DNA of 64,000 nt from Chromohalobacter israelensis (GCA_000761475.1 JQNW01000001.1:620001-684000), one strand, 5' to 3'. Shown: positions 1 through 7,880, counted from the first letter of the stretch. Made by a program: numbers and translations. Notes: generated by a model not told the origin, from the sequence alone.

Positions 1-22
1 AGCCCACGCCGCCAACGGCTAA
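1..22 (+). CDS. 3' end of an upstream gene (partial)
   Basis: The first bases read in one frame as a few codons ending in TAA at 20-22, followed at once by a ribosome binding site (GGAGA, 25-29) and the next ATG at 36. That tight spacing suggests the tail of a preceding gene in the same element operon. Only about seven codons are visible, so nothing can be said of its product. Confidence 0.3.
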
Positions 23-35
23 TCGGAGAACACCC

Positions 36-431
36 ATGAACAGCACTGCCATGAAAAACGTCGCCGCCATCGCCCCGCACCAGGACGCCCACAACCTGGC
101 CATCGCGCAGCTCTGGCGGGACCGCTGGGAAAACCGCGTCAACGCTCTTTCAAACTGCATCGAGCATCTTGTCGTCGATCACGACATGACCGAGGCCAAT
201 GCCGAGTTGGTGGCCGTCCAGGCCTATGCGGAGCTCGAGTCGACCAATCAGCTCGCCAGCATCGATGTCGATGCCACTACCTCGAGCGTTGTGGTGCTGC
301 GCACCGAGGGCGGCCGCCCGGTGGTGTTCACCGCGCTCGACCTGATGCGTGTGCTCGAGCAGGCCCGCAATGACGGCCGCGCCGTCGTCGTCGATCGCGA
401 CCGCCGCCGGCCTGTCGTCCTCGAGCACTGA
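36..431 (+). CDS. hypothetical protein of the integrated element
   Basis: A 131-residue soluble protein of no recognised family. A GGAGA ribosome binding site seven bases before ATG 36 supports this start; an internal Met lies a few codons later. The N-terminal half is rich in His, Asn and Ala and looks helical. The C-terminal half alternates Val/Ile with charged residues, as in a small alpha/beta fold. It lies 57 bases upstream of the Toprim/helicase gene in the same direction and is probably co-transcribed with it. It has no membrane segment and no Cys-rich motif. Function unknown; the context is an integrative element or prophage remnant. Confidence 0.6.
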   Translation: MNSTAMKNVAAIAPHQDAHNLAIAQLWRDRWENRVNALSNCIEHLVVDHDMTEANAELVAVQAYAELESTNQLASIDVDATTSSVVVLRTEGGRPVVFTALDLMRVLEQARNDGRAVVVDRDRRRPVVLEH

Positions 432-488
432 CGCGGTCGCCACCGCCCTTCACCGCGTTCTCTATTCATGAGCAAAAGGAGGCCCAGC

Positions 489-3155
489 GTGAATCCATCG
501 CTGCGCCAGGACATTCTTGCGCGCTTGACGCGCGACTATCAGGCCGAGGAACGGGGCCCGTACCTGCAAAAGGTACAGTGCCCCGACTGCGGCAAGCGGG
601 AGGCGTTCATCAACGCCGAGTCACCGTGGATGCTCAAGTGCGGGCGGGAGAACAACTGCGGCGCGCAGCACCACGTCAAAGCGCTGTTCCCGGAGCTGTT
701 CGATAGCTGGACGGAACGCTATGACGTGCCCGAACAACGCGCCGAGAGTGGCTCGCCAGTCGCCGATGGCTACCTGCGCGATGGCCGCGGCTTCGAGCTC
801 GAGCGCATCCGCGGCTGGTACACCCAGGAGAGCTACTGGAAGCCGGGCATCGGCGGTACCGCGACGGTGCGCTTCGCCCTGCCCGGCGGCGCCTACTGGG
901 AGCGCCTGCTCGACAAGCCCGAACGTTTCGGCAAACAGAAGGCCAACTTCGTCGGCCCGTACAAGGGCGAATGGTGGCAGCCGCCGGCGCTGACCGATGC
1001 CGACCTGGTGGAGGCCGGCGAGGTCTGGATCACGGAAGGCATCTTCGATGCCACGGCCCATTACCACCATGGCAAGGCCGCCGCGGCGGCGATGAGCTGC
1101 GGCAATTATCCCGAGATCGCGCTGGCACGGCTGGCCGATGCCGCGCATGCGGCCGGTACCGCTCGCCCCACGCTGGTGTGGGCGCTGGACAGCAACCGCG
1201 CCGGTCAGAACGCTACGCTCAAGCACGTCAAACGCGCCCGTGCCGCCGGCTGGGAATGCAAGGCCGCGCAGATCCCCGGCAATGGAAAGCACGACTGGAA
1301 CGACGCGCACCAGCGCGGCGAGCTGACCGACGAGCACTATGCCACCTACCGCCACCACGGCGCCCTACTGTTGGCGCCGTCGGCCATGGCCAAGGCGCTG
1401 CTCCTCTACAAGCGCACCGAGCGGCGCGAGTGCTGGTTCGAGTACAAGCGCCAGATCTGGTGGTGGAAGTTGGACGTCGACGCCTTCGACCGTGCGGTAC
1501 GCGCCGAGGGTGAGGACGGTGGCGACCAGGAGCAGCTGAATCCGGCGATCCGCGATGCCGCCCTGGAACAAGCCGGCAGCGTGAAGCGCATCTGCACCTG
1601 CTACCCCACGGCGCTGTACTACCAGGCCAACGCCGTCACCGACGAGAGTTGGTACTACTACCGCGTCGAGTTTCCCGATGGCCGGGCGCCGGTGAAGAAC
1701 ACCTTCAGCGGTGGCCAGCTGGCCAGTGCCAGCGAGTACAAGAAGCGCCTGCTCGGCGTGGCACCGGGCGCGGTATGGACCGGTACCAGCCAGCAGCTCG
1801 ATACCCTGCTCCAGGACCAGATCGGCAACATCAAGACGGTCGAGACCATCGACTACATCGGCTACAGCAAGGAGCACGAGGCCTATGTGTTCGGCGATCT
1901 TGCCGTGGCCGGCGGTAAAGTCGTGTCGATCAATAGCGAGGACTATTTCGAGCTTGGTCCACGCAAACACCTCAAGACGCTGAGCCAATCCGTCACCCTG
2001 CACCTGAACCCAGATCGGGACGCTTACAGCACCGCGTGGACGCGCCAGCTGCTGGGCGCCTTCGGTGCAAAGGGCGTAGTGGCCACCGGCTACTGGCTGG
2101 GCAGCCTGCTCGCCGAGCAGATCCGCGCCGCCCAGGGCAGCTTCCCCTTTCTCGAGATCGTCGGCGAGGCCGGCGCCGGAAAATCCACGCTGATCGAGTT
2201 CCTGTGGAAGCTGGTCGGCCGGCGGGACTATGAGGGGTTCGACCCCAGCAAGGCGACTATGCCGGCTCGCTCACGCAACTTCGCCCAGGTCGCCAACCTG
2301 CCGGTGGTGCTGATCGAATCCGACCGGGATCAGGGCGACGGCGCCAAGCAGAAGCAGTTCGACTGGGACGAGCTGAAGACCGCCTTCAATGGTCGCTCGA
2401 TCCGTGCCCGCGGCGTCAAGAGCAGCGGCAATGAGACCTACGAGCCGCCCTTCCGCGGCAGCATCGTCATCAGCCAGAACGCGCCGGTACAGGCCGGCGA
2501 GGCGATCCAGACCCGCATTTGCCACCTGCACTTCACCCGCGAGGGTCAGACTCGCCAGACCAAGGAACTGGCCGAGGCCCTGGAGAAGACCGAGCTCGAG
2601 CACGTCAGCCAGTTCGCCTTGGACGTGGCCAAGCGGGAAAGCGCCCTGCTCGAGCTGATCAATACCCGCTCGCGCGAGTACGCCAACCGACTGACCGACG
2701 ATCCCGAGATCAAGGTGCTACGGATCGCCAAGTGCCACGGCCAACTGATGGCCCTGGTGGAGTGCCTCGGCCCCGAGGGGCTGGGCCTGTTCGACGCCCA
2801 GACCATCGACCAGGCCTGTGGCCACGTGTGGCAAATGGCGCGCGATCGCCAGCAAGCCATCAACGCCGACCACCCGCTCGTCGCCGAGTTCTGGGAGGCG
2901 GTCGAGTACCTCGAGGGGCTCTCCGAAGAGCCGGTGCTCAACCACTACGGAAAGAACGCGGATCTGATCGCCATCAACCTCAAGGACTTCGAGCGCCGCT
3001 GTGCCGACTACAAGCTGCGCATCCCCGAGGTGCGCGAGCTCAAGCGCTACCTGAAATCCAGCAAGACCCGCAAGTACGTCGATGCCAACCGCACTGTCCG
3101 CAGCCAGATCCGCCTGGGCAACACCAGCGTGAAGTGCTGGGTATTCCAAGCCTGA
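489..3155 (+). CDS. Toprim-domain primase/helicase-type replication protein of a mobile element
   Basis: A large replication protein of about 888 residues. The N-terminus carries a zinc-ribbon-like Cys set (CPDC near residue 31, then two more Cys around 58-65) typical of phage-type primases. A Toprim-like region follows, with the WITEGIFDA motif near residue 180 and a WALDSNRAG motif about 55 residues later. A P-loop ATPase with GEAGAGKST lies near residue 560, followed by the acidic stretch VVLIESDRD resembling a Walker B region. This fits the primase-helicase fusions used by satellites and integrative elements to start their own replication. An in-frame ATG lies at 468, but an AGGAGG ribosome binding site at 477-482 is spaced six bases from GTG 489 and nothing similar precedes 468, so GTG 489 is preferred. 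The next gene starts 25 bases downstream. Confidence 0.8.
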   Translation: MNPSLRQDILARLTRDYQAEERGPYLQKVQCPDCGKREAFINAESPWMLKCGRENNCGAQHHVKALFPELFDSWTERYDVPEQRAESGSPVADGYLRDGRGFELERIRGWYTQESYWKPGIGGTATVRFALPGGAYWERLLDKPERFGKQKANFVGPYKGEWWQPPALTDADLVEAGEVWITEGIFDATAHYHHGKAAAAAMSCGNYPEIALARLADAAHAAGTARPTLVWALDSNRAGQNATLKHVKRARAAGWECKAAQIPGNGKHDWNDAHQRGELTDEHYATYRHHGALLLAPSAMAKALLLYKRTERRECWFEYKRQIWWWKLDVDAFDRAVRAEGEDGGDQEQLNPAIRDAALEQAGSVKRICTCYPTALYYQANAVTDESWYYYRVEFPDGRAPVKNTFSGGQLASASEYKKRLLGVAPGAVWTGTSQQLDTLLQDQIGNIKTVETIDYIGYSKEHEAYVFGDLAVAGGKVVSINSEDYFELGPRKHLKTLSQSVTLHLNPDRDAYSTAWTRQLLGAFGAKGVVATGYWLGSLLAEQIRAAQGSFPFLEIVGEAGAGKSTLIEFLWKLVGRRDYEGFDPSKATMPARSRNFAQVANLPVVLIESDRDQGDGAKQKQFDWDELKTAFNGRSIRARGVKSSGNETYEPPFRGSIVISQNAPVQAGEAIQTRICHLHFTREGQTRQTKELAEALEKTELEHVSQFALDVAKRESALLELINTRSREYANRLTDDPEIKVLRIAKCHGQLMALVECLGPEGLGLFDAQTIDQACGHVWQMARDRQQAINADHPLVAEFWEAVEYLEGLSEEPVLNHYGKNADLIAINLKDFERRCADYKLRIPEVRELKRYLKSSKTRKYVDANRTVRSQIRLGNTSVKCWVFQA

Positions 3156-3180
3156 CTGGGAAAGGAAGGAGTAGACCGCC

Positions 3181-3513
3181 ATGCCAGACCGCCGCACCTA
3201 CACCCTTGAGCAGGCCGCCCCGCTGCTCAACCTGGGGCGCAACACCCTGGCCCGCCGCCTGCGCGAGGCCGGGATCCTCGGGCCGGACAACCTTCCCGTC
3301 GGCCCGTACCGGGGCCGCGTGAACCTGGTGGTCGTGGCCACCGGCACCTACTGGCACCCCGTCTGCGGCTGGACTCACTACGGCCGCACCGAACTCACCG
3401 ATGCCGGCCTCGACCACGTGGCCGACAAGCTCGGCATCGCCATCGACCACCTGCCCGCGCACCACGCCCGCCGGGCAGGCCCCCACACCCATGAAGCAAG
3501 GAGCCTGTCATGA
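3181..3513 (+). CDS. small DNA-binding protein, helix-turn-helix (KilAC/antirepressor-like)
   Basis: A 110-residue protein whose N-terminal third reads as a winged-helix or helix-turn-helix unit: TLEQAAPLLNLGRNTLARRL followed by REAGIL, the pattern seen in phage antirepressor C-terminal (KilAC) domains and excisionase-like proteins. The remainder contains an aromatic, Gly-rich stretch typical of the wing of such domains. It follows the primase gene by 25 bases and overlaps the next gene by four. A role in the genetic switch or excision of the element is inferred; the exact subfamily is uncertain. Confidence 0.6.
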   Translation: MPDRRTYTLEQAAPLLNLGRNTLARRLREAGILGPDNLPVGPYRGRVNLVVVATGTYWHPVCGWTHYGRTELTDAGLDHVADKLGIAIDHLPAHHARRAGPHTHEARSLS

Positions 3514-3896
3514 ACCTCCAGAACCAAGAGCTATACAACGCCCTGCAGCAAGTCTCCAGCAAGGCGTCGATGCTCGAGATCCTTCGCGAATCCCTGGAGC
3601 GCGGCGAGCGCGAGCTCGCTGTGGCCAAGGCAGCAGCACGTCATGTCCTCGAGGAGCTGCCATCCGAGCAGGTCGAGGCTCTGATGGCCCTGCCGATCCA
3701 GCACGGCGACATCATCATGCGCATCCGCTTCGACAACGACGACGGCCTGCTGGAGATCGACACCCGGGAGGAGCCCGAGCGTCGCAACCTGCATGACCTG
3801 ATGGGCGACGAAGAGCGCGCCGCCGTCCGTCAGCGCGTCCAGGGCAAGCTCGAGCAGCAGCGCGCCGACGAGCAGGAGGACCGCACCGATGGCTGA
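3510..3896 (+). CDS. hypothetical element protein
   Basis: A 128-residue, highly charged, mostly helical protein with Glu/Arg-rich stretches compatible with a short coiled coil near residues 20-45, and a long Glu/Arg/Gln tail. It overlaps the preceding HTH gene by four bases and the following TraR-like gene by eight, so the three are translationally linked. No recognised domain. Probably an accessory protein of the mobile element. Confidence 0.6.
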   Translation: MNLQNQELYNALQQVSSKASMLEILRESLERGERELAVAKAAARHVLEELPSEQVEALMALPIQHGDIIMRIRFDNDDGLLEIDTREEPERRNLHDLMGDEERAAVRQRVQGKLEQQRADEQEDRTDG

Positions 3897-4116
3897 TAAC
3901 GCCGACCGCGCCGCCGAACTGATGGAACAGACCCTGGATCACGCCCTGGCCACCAGGGCAAGCCAAACCAGCGTCGTCTGGGCTCATGCCGAGTGTGAGG
4001 AATGCGGCGAAGAGATCCCCGCCGCCCGCCGAGAAGCCGCGCCCTGGGCGACAACCTGCATCGAGTGCCAATCCATCCGGGAAGGGAGGAACAAACATGT
4101 TCGCCAAACTGTTTGA
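3889..4116 (+). CDS. TraR/DksA-family C4 zinc finger protein
   Basis: A 75-residue protein with the family hallmark: an N-terminal helix (residues 1-30) and a four-Cys zinc finger, CEECG then IPAARREA, followed by CIEC. TraR-type proteins enter the secondary channel of RNA polymerase and imitate DksA with ppGpp, so that a phage or plasmid can redirect host transcription. The length (about 70-75 residues) matches phage TraR forms rather than chromosomal DksA (about 150). It sits in an overlapping run of small element genes: its start overlaps the previous gene by eight bases and its end overlaps the next gene by 20. Confidence 0.85.
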   Translation: MADNADRAAELMEQTLDHALATRASQTSVVWAHAECEECGEEIPAARREAAPWATTCIECQSIREGRNKHVRQTV

Positions 4117-4369
4117 GTCACCGAAGTACGGCCAGATCCTCGCCAAGCTCGACACGCACCACGAGGACCACACCCCGGAAGTGCGCTTCTACGTGCAGCC
4201 GAAGAATCTCGGCGTCTGCTCGTTCGCCCTCGGCTTCGAGGACGATGGCCAGGGCTGGGAGCTGGCCGAGCAGGCGTTCGAGAAGACCGATCTGGCGGCG
4301 GCCGAGGAAGGCATTGCGGCCATGTTTCGCGACTTCCCGTTCCGCGTGGAATTCGAACAGGAGGCCTGA
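4097..4369 (+). CDS. hypothetical element protein
   Basis: A 90-residue acidic protein. The open frame extends upstream, but a GGGAGG ribosome binding site at 4084-4089 sits just before ATG 4097, which is taken as the start. This makes the gene overlap the 3' end of the TraR-like gene by 20 bases. The pattern of alternating beta and helix (a PEVRFYVQP strand, a DDGQGWELAEQAF helix) suggests a small single-domain alpha/beta protein. No family recognised. Confidence 0.6.
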   Translation: MFAKLFESPKYGQILAKLDTHHEDHTPEVRFYVQPKNLGVCSFALGFEDDGQGWELAEQAFEKTDLAAAEEGIAAMFRDFPFRVEFEQEA

Positions 4370-4372
4370 ACC

Positions 4373-4588
4373 ATGCAGAACGTCAGCTCACTGATAAACA
4401 CCAGCGTCACCGATGCGGCCAGCTCGCTAGAAAGCGGCATTGAGCATCGCCCGGCCGAGGTCGCCCGGGTTGCAGTCGAGCTGCTCGAGGCGCTCCAAGG
4501 CAAGGAGGGCCAGGCCAGCCGGCGCAAGATGGCCGCCACCATCGCCCGCAAGGCGCTCAAGCAACTGGAGAGGGGGCCGCAGTCATGA
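4373..4588 (+). CDS. small hypothetical element protein
   Basis: A 71-residue, predominantly helical and basic-ended protein. It begins three bases after the previous stop and overlaps the next start by four bases (ATGA-type junction), so it belongs to the same operon. No recognised motif. The compositional style (Glu/Ala/Lys helices) is like other small element proteins nearby. Confidence 0.55.
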   Translation: MQNVSSLINTSVTDAASSLESGIEHRPAEVARVAVELLEALQGKEGQASRRKMAATIARKALKQLERGPQS

Positions 4589-5079
4589 GAGTCAAAATCG
4601 GCAACCAATGGCATGACAGCCGCGAGGAGCCCATTTGCATCCAAGTGAGCCGCGGCGAGCAGCAGCAGATCGCGGAGATGGATAGGTCCATGGCCACGGA
4701 AGGTAAGTACGCCGTTTTCCCGGACTCTTGGGGCGGCGACGGTGAGGCGATGCTTCGGTGGCTATCGGAAGAGAGCGCCTCGGCCAGCCTGGATCTACAG
4801 CGGATCACCGACGATCGCGACGGCCTAGCCGCCACGCTCGATGAAATCGGCCGCCTCTGCCCAACCGACTATGAGGATCGCGACGAGCTGTTCCGCACCC
4901 TGCTGCGCATCGTGATGAACACCCCGCCCGGCGCCCGTGCACGCGCCGAGGCCTCGGCGCTTCGCCGCTACGCCATGCGGCTGCACGACAGGCACGACTG
5001 GCGCGATCACCTGCTGGTCGAGGCGGAGCGCCTGGACCAGCAGGTCAGCCAACTGCGCAACGAGGCTCGCTCGACATGA
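4585..5079 (+). CDS. hypothetical element protein
   Basis: A 164-residue soluble protein overlapping both neighbours by four bases. The first half has beta-like character and a WGGDGEAMLRWL segment. The C-terminal 70 residues are Arg/Glu/Leu-rich and probably a long helix or coiled coil. No enzyme motif or transmembrane segment is visible. Function unknown; position suggests co-translation with the surrounding element genes. Confidence 0.55.
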   Translation: MRVKIGNQWHDSREEPICIQVSRGEQQQIAEMDRSMATEGKYAVFPDSWGGDGEAMLRWLSEESASASLDLQRITDDRDGLAATLDEIGRLCPTDYEDRDELFRTLLRIVMNTPPGARARAEASALRRYAMRLHDRHDWRDHLLVEAERLDQQVSQLRNEARST

Positions 5080-5369
5080 CAGCGACACAACCGAAAGGCG
5101 GGCCACTGGCCCGCCAAGCCGCCATGCTGTGCAGAGACGTGCGCTTTCGGCTCTACCTGGATCGCCGCCGGCGCCACAAGTTCGGGCTCAGCGAGCAGGA
5201 CCTGCCCGACGGTACTCACAATGAGCAGGATGCCCGCGAGTGGCTTTGTGCCGCTTGCAGCATCGAGAGCCGCGCGGAGCTGGATCACGATCGACAAGCT
5301 GCCGACACCTTTCGCTCCATCGGCCAGCGCTTCGGGCGCTGGAAGCTTCAACAAGGAGGTCGCCCATGA
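5076..5369 (+). CDS. hypothetical element protein
   Basis: A 97-residue basic protein (many Arg), starting in a four-base overlap with the preceding gene and ending in a four-base overlap with the PrtN-like gene. The centre resembles a helical segment with DGTHNEQDAREWL followed by a CAACSIESRAEL segment. Proteins of this type are often encoded beside integrases in gammaproteobacterial islands, but no function can be assigned from sequence. Confidence 0.55.
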   Translation: MTATQPKGGPLARQAAMLCRDVRFRLYLDRRRRHKFGLSEQDLPDGTHNEQDAREWLCAACSIESRAELDHDRQAADTFRSIGQRFGRWKLQQGGRP

Positions 5370-5623
5370 ACACCTACTTCGGTCTTCTCGCCGAGTTCAA
5401 CGGCCGGGCCGAATTGCCCCTCGAGGAGGTAGCTCCGCGCTACTTCGGCATCAGCTCTCGCACCGCTGGCATGCGTGCCGGGGCACAGGCCCTGCCGATT
5501 CCCACCTATCGCGCCGGCGACTCCCAGAAGGCTCCCTGGCTGGTCAGCGCGGTGGACTTGGCCGACTACCTGGACAGGCGCCGCGCTGAGGCACACGAGA
5601 TGTGGAAGCGAGTGAACGAGTGA
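5366..5623 (+). CDS. PrtN-like (pyocin activator family) DNA-binding protein
   Basis: An 85-residue protein matching the PrtN/pyocin activator family in length and layout: an N-terminal MNTYFGLLAEF block, a central PLEEVAPRYFGI helix pair, then SQKAPWLVSAVDLADYLDRR. In Pseudomonas, PrtN switches on pyocin genes after DNA damage. In integrated elements, PrtN-like proteins are repeatedly encoded beside the integrase and may act as excision or activation factors. A strong ribosome binding site (AAGGAGG) precedes ATG 5366. The last codons lie in a triple 8-bp tandem repeat, and a terminator hairpin follows. It is the last gene of the rightward operon and converges with the integrase gene. Confidence 0.8.
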   Translation: MNTYFGLLAEFNGRAELPLEEVAPRYFGISSRTAGMRAGAQALPIPTYRAGDSQKAPWLVSAVDLADYLDRRRAEAHEMWKRVNE

Positions 5624-5633
5624 ACGAGTGAAC
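5610..5633 (+). repeat. three tandem copies of GAGTGAAC
   Basis: Three perfect 8-bp copies run end to end across the stop codon of the PrtN-like gene. The in-use TGA stop lies in the second copy. Gain or loss of one copy by slippage would change the frame of the last codons but change the C-terminus little. Confidence 0.85.
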
Positions 5634-5634
5634 T

Positions 5635-5652
5635 GCCGCCCTTCGGGGCGGC
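5635..5652 (+). terminator. hairpin terminator with TTCG tetraloop
   Basis: GCCGCCC, TTCG, GGGCGGC form a perfect 7-bp GC stem closed by an extra-stable TTCG loop, 11 bases after the PrtN-like stop codon and 30 bases beyond the integrase stop. It lies between convergent genes, so it can serve both. Only a short T-poor tail follows, so termination strength is uncertain. Confidence 0.7.
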
Positions 5653-5682
5653 TTCGCCGAAGCAATGGATAACGGTATAAGG

Positions 5683-6738
5683 CTAGCGGAGCTGCAGGTT
5701 CTCCGGTCGCAAGTGGGTATACCGCTTCAGCACATCCCAGCTCTCGTGAAGCGTGAACTGCTGCACTTCCACGATCTCGTACCCCGCTTCGAATAACCGC
5801 GACGTCGCCTCATGGCGCAGATCGTGAAAGCGCAGATCTTCGATGCCACAAGCCGCCGTCGCCGCCCGCCAGCGGGTACCGATCGACTTCCCGTTGTAGG
5901 GGAAGATTCTCTCCTCCCCCTGGGCCCGCGGCTGACGCTGGATGATGGCCATGGCCTCGTGGCTCAGCTTGAAGCGCTTGTGGTTGCCCCACTTCTGCCG
6001 CGGGTGCTTGGCATCCCGCACCCAGCAGGTCATCGCCTTCTCGTCGAGATCTGACCAGGTGAGCCGGGTGATCTCCTCCTGGCGCCTCGAGGAGGCGATA
6101 GCGAAGTCCATGATGTCCTCCATCGGGATGACCGCGGTGGGCCGGATCCGCTGCGAGCGTCGGAAGTATGCGCGGATCTGGTCAATCTCCTTCTCCGTCG
6201 GCCGACGATCCCGCGCACCGGGCCGCGATACCAGCCCCTTGCTGCGCATCAGCAGCTTGGCCGACTCGAACTCGTTGAGCTCCACCGGCATCTTCCAGGC
6301 CGCCACAGCCGTCTTGAGGATGATGCCCAGCCAGGTGATGTCCTGGTTGATCGTCGAGGGCTTGATGCCGCTGTCACGGCGCATGACGGCGTGGCCGATG
6401 ATCTGCTCGCTGGTCAAATCATTGATCTGAACTCGCGCGATCGGGAAGCGCTGTAGCTGCTGGATGGTCGCCCGCTTCGATCGGCCGGCGTCCTGGGCGA
6501 ACTCGTGGAGGTAGCGCTCGATGGCATCGTCTAGGGTCACCCCCTTCCACTTCGCCGAGAGCACGCCGCCGGGGCTGTTCAGCTCGAGCTCGCGGCGCTT
6601 GGCCCACTCCTCCGCCATCGCCTTGCGTGGAAACGTCCTGGATTCCGAGTGGTCTGGTTGCCCACGGCGAGCGATGCGGATCTGAGCCAGGTATGAGAAA
6701 CTGCCGTCCTTTCGCCGACGCTTCCTGATCGTCGCCAC
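5683..6738 (-). CDS. int: tyrosine-type site-specific integrase (dusA-associated)
   Basis: A 351-residue tyrosine recombinase that would integrate and excise the element. An N-terminal arm-binding region (KRRRKDGSFSYLAQIRI) is followed by a SAM-like core-binding domain (about residues 60-150) and the catalytic domain. Visible catalytic elements are the first Arg in SSRRQEEITRL, HDLRH (His-x-x-Arg), LHES for the second His, and KRYTH with the nucleophilic Tyr near residue 340. The open frame runs to 6822, but GTG 6738 has an ideal GGAGG seven bases upstream and gives the usual length. The gene points away from dusA and lies just 5' of it. Integrases that target the 5' part of dusA are a recognised group. 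A candidate promoter overlapped by a LexA box lies upstream. Confidence 0.92.
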   Translation of the reverse strand: MATIRKRRRKDGSFSYLAQIRIARRGQPDHSESRTFPRKAMAEEWAKRRELELNSPGGVLSAKWKGVTLDDAIERYLHEFAQDAGRSKRATIQQLQRFPIARVQINDLTSEQIIGHAVMRRDSGIKPSTINQDITWLGIILKTAVAAWKMPVELNEFESAKLLMRSKGLVSRPGARDRRPTEKEIDQIRAYFRRSQRIRPTAVIPMEDIMDFAIASSRRQEEITRLTWSDLDEKAMTCWVRDAKHPRQKWGNHKRFKLSHEAMAIIQRQPRAQGEERIFPYNGKSIGTRWRAATAACGIEDLRFHDLRHEATSRLFEAGYEIVEVQQFTLHESWDVLKRYTHLRPENLQLR

Positions 6739-6752
6739 GCGAACCTCCTTGA

Positions 6753-6794
6753 TGTACCAAATTGCCAACGCCCCGTGTGCCAAATCTGTACCAA
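6753..6794. repeat. repeated TGTACCAA boxes upstream of int
   Basis: TGTACCAA occurs at 6753-6760 and again at 6787-6794, with a related TGCCAAA in between (6778-6784). Short spaced direct repeats near an attachment site are the usual form of integrase or excisionase arm sites. That assignment is inferred from position only. Confidence 0.35.
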
Positions 6795-6821
6795 CACATG
6801 GCGCAAAACAGGGCAAAACCA

Positions 6822-6837
6822 CTGTAAATATGAACAG
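6822..6837. promoter_or_regulatory. LexA (SOS) box
   Basis: CTGT-AAATATGA-ACAG matches the gammaproteobacterial LexA core CTGT-N8-ACAG exactly, with an AT-rich centre and an A before and TT after the core. It lies two bases before the dusA ATG and overlaps the candidate -10 of the integrase promoter on the minus strand. Confidence 0.75.
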
Positions 6838-6855
6838 TTATGAATGATATGGCAA
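6827..6855 (-). promoter_or_regulatory. candidate integrase promoter
   Basis: On the minus strand TTGCCA (6855-6850) and CATATT (6832-6827) are separated by 17 bases, an acceptable sigma-70 promoter. The transcript would begin near 6820, about 80 bases before the integrase GTG. The LexA box covers the -10, so repression in the absence of DNA damage is expected. Confidence 0.45.
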
Positions 6856-7880
6856 ATGCCACAACCGGCATGAATACTGGCACCGCGCGCCCTGCGCTGG
6901 ATAGGACGTTTTCCGTCGCGCCAATGATGGATTGGACGACCCGCGATTACAGGGCCTTCGCTCGGACGCTGACCCGCGAGGCACTGCTGTACACCGAGAT
7001 GGTCACGACCGGGGCAATTCTGCATGGGTCCCCTCGCGAGCGCTTCCTGGGCTACAGCGACGTGGAGCACCCGCTGGCGCTGCAACTGGGCGGCAGCGAC
7101 CCTGCCGAGCTGGCAGAATGCGCGGCGATCGCCGAGGCGTGGGGTTACGACGAGGTCAATCTGAACGTGGGCTGCCCCAGCGACCGGGTACAGAACAACC
7201 TGATCGGGGCCTGCCTGATGGCGTATCCCGACAAGGTCGCGGCAGCGGTGCGTGCCATGCAGGCCGCGGTCTCGATTCCCGTCACGGTGAAGTGCCGCAT
7301 CGGCATCGACGACCAGGACGAGGACGCCGACCTGGCACGCTTCATCGGCACGGTCGCGGACGCCGGCGCCGACACCTTCATCATCCACGCCCGCAAGGCG
7401 TGGCTCGAGGGACTCTCCCCCAAGGAAAATCGCGATGTCCCGCCGCTCAACTATGCCCGCGTGCATCGGCTCAAGGCCCAGTATCCCGCGCTGCATATCG
7501 GCATAAATGGCGGCATCAAGTCCCTGAAAGACTGCCAGGCACACCTTGAGCACGTCGATAGCGTGATGATCGGGCGCGAAGCGTACCAGAACCCCTGGCT
7601 GCTGGCCGGCGTGGATGCCGCGCTCTATGACACACCGTCGCCCGTGACAAGCCGGCAGGAAGCGGCACGTGCCCTGAGGCCCTATATCGCCGAGCGCCTG
7701 GCGGCAGGCGCCAAGCTCAATCATGTCACTCGCCACCTGCTGGGCTTGTTCCAGGGCTGCCCCGGCGGACGTCAGTTCCGCCGCCATCTGTCGGAAAACG
7801 CTCACCGTCCCGGCGCCGATCTCGCGGTCTTCGACGAGGCCTTGAGCAAGGTACACGACTCCGAGCGGGCCATCGCCTGA
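6840..7880 (+). CDS. dusA: tRNA-dihydrouridine(20/20a) synthase
   Basis: A 346-residue FMN enzyme reducing U20/U20a of tRNAs to dihydrouridine. Seen: the N-terminal SVAPMMDWT motif, the catalytic Cys112 in NVGCPSD, the FMN/phosphate-binding IHARKAWL and GINGGIKSL segments of the TIM barrel, and the C-terminal helical domain ending in VFDEALSKV. Length fits the DusA subfamily. Start choice is weak: ATG 6840 has no ribosome binding site, with further in-frame ATGs at 6849 and 6870. The first about 24 codons are probably supplied by the integrated element. It is followed by a convergent hydrolase gene. Confidence 0.93.
   Translation: MNDMANATTGMNTGTARPALDRTFSVAPMMDWTTRDYRAFARTLTREALLYTEMVTTGAILHGSPRERFLGYSDVEHPLALQLGGSDPAELAECAAIAEAWGYDEVNLNVGCPSDRVQNNLIGACLMAYPDKVAAAVRAMQAAVSIPVTVKCRIGIDDQDEDADLARFIGTVADAGADTFIIHARKAWLEGLSPKENRDVPPLNYARVHRLKAQYPALHIGINGGIKSLKDCQAHLEHVDSVMIGREAYQNPWLLAGVDAALYDTPSPVTSRQEAARALRPYIAERLAAGAKLNHVTRHLLGLFQGCPGGRQFRRHLSENAHRPGADLAVFDEALSKVHDSERAIA
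6912..6938. other. probable attachment site (element-chromosome junction) inside dusA 5' end
   Basis: This stretch encodes the highly conserved DusA N-terminal motif SVAPMMDWT. In dusA-targeting elements the crossover lies in this 5' coding region and the element restores the gene. The other copy must lie outside the window on the left, so the repeat itself cannot be seen. Placement is by analogy. Confidence 0.35.
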
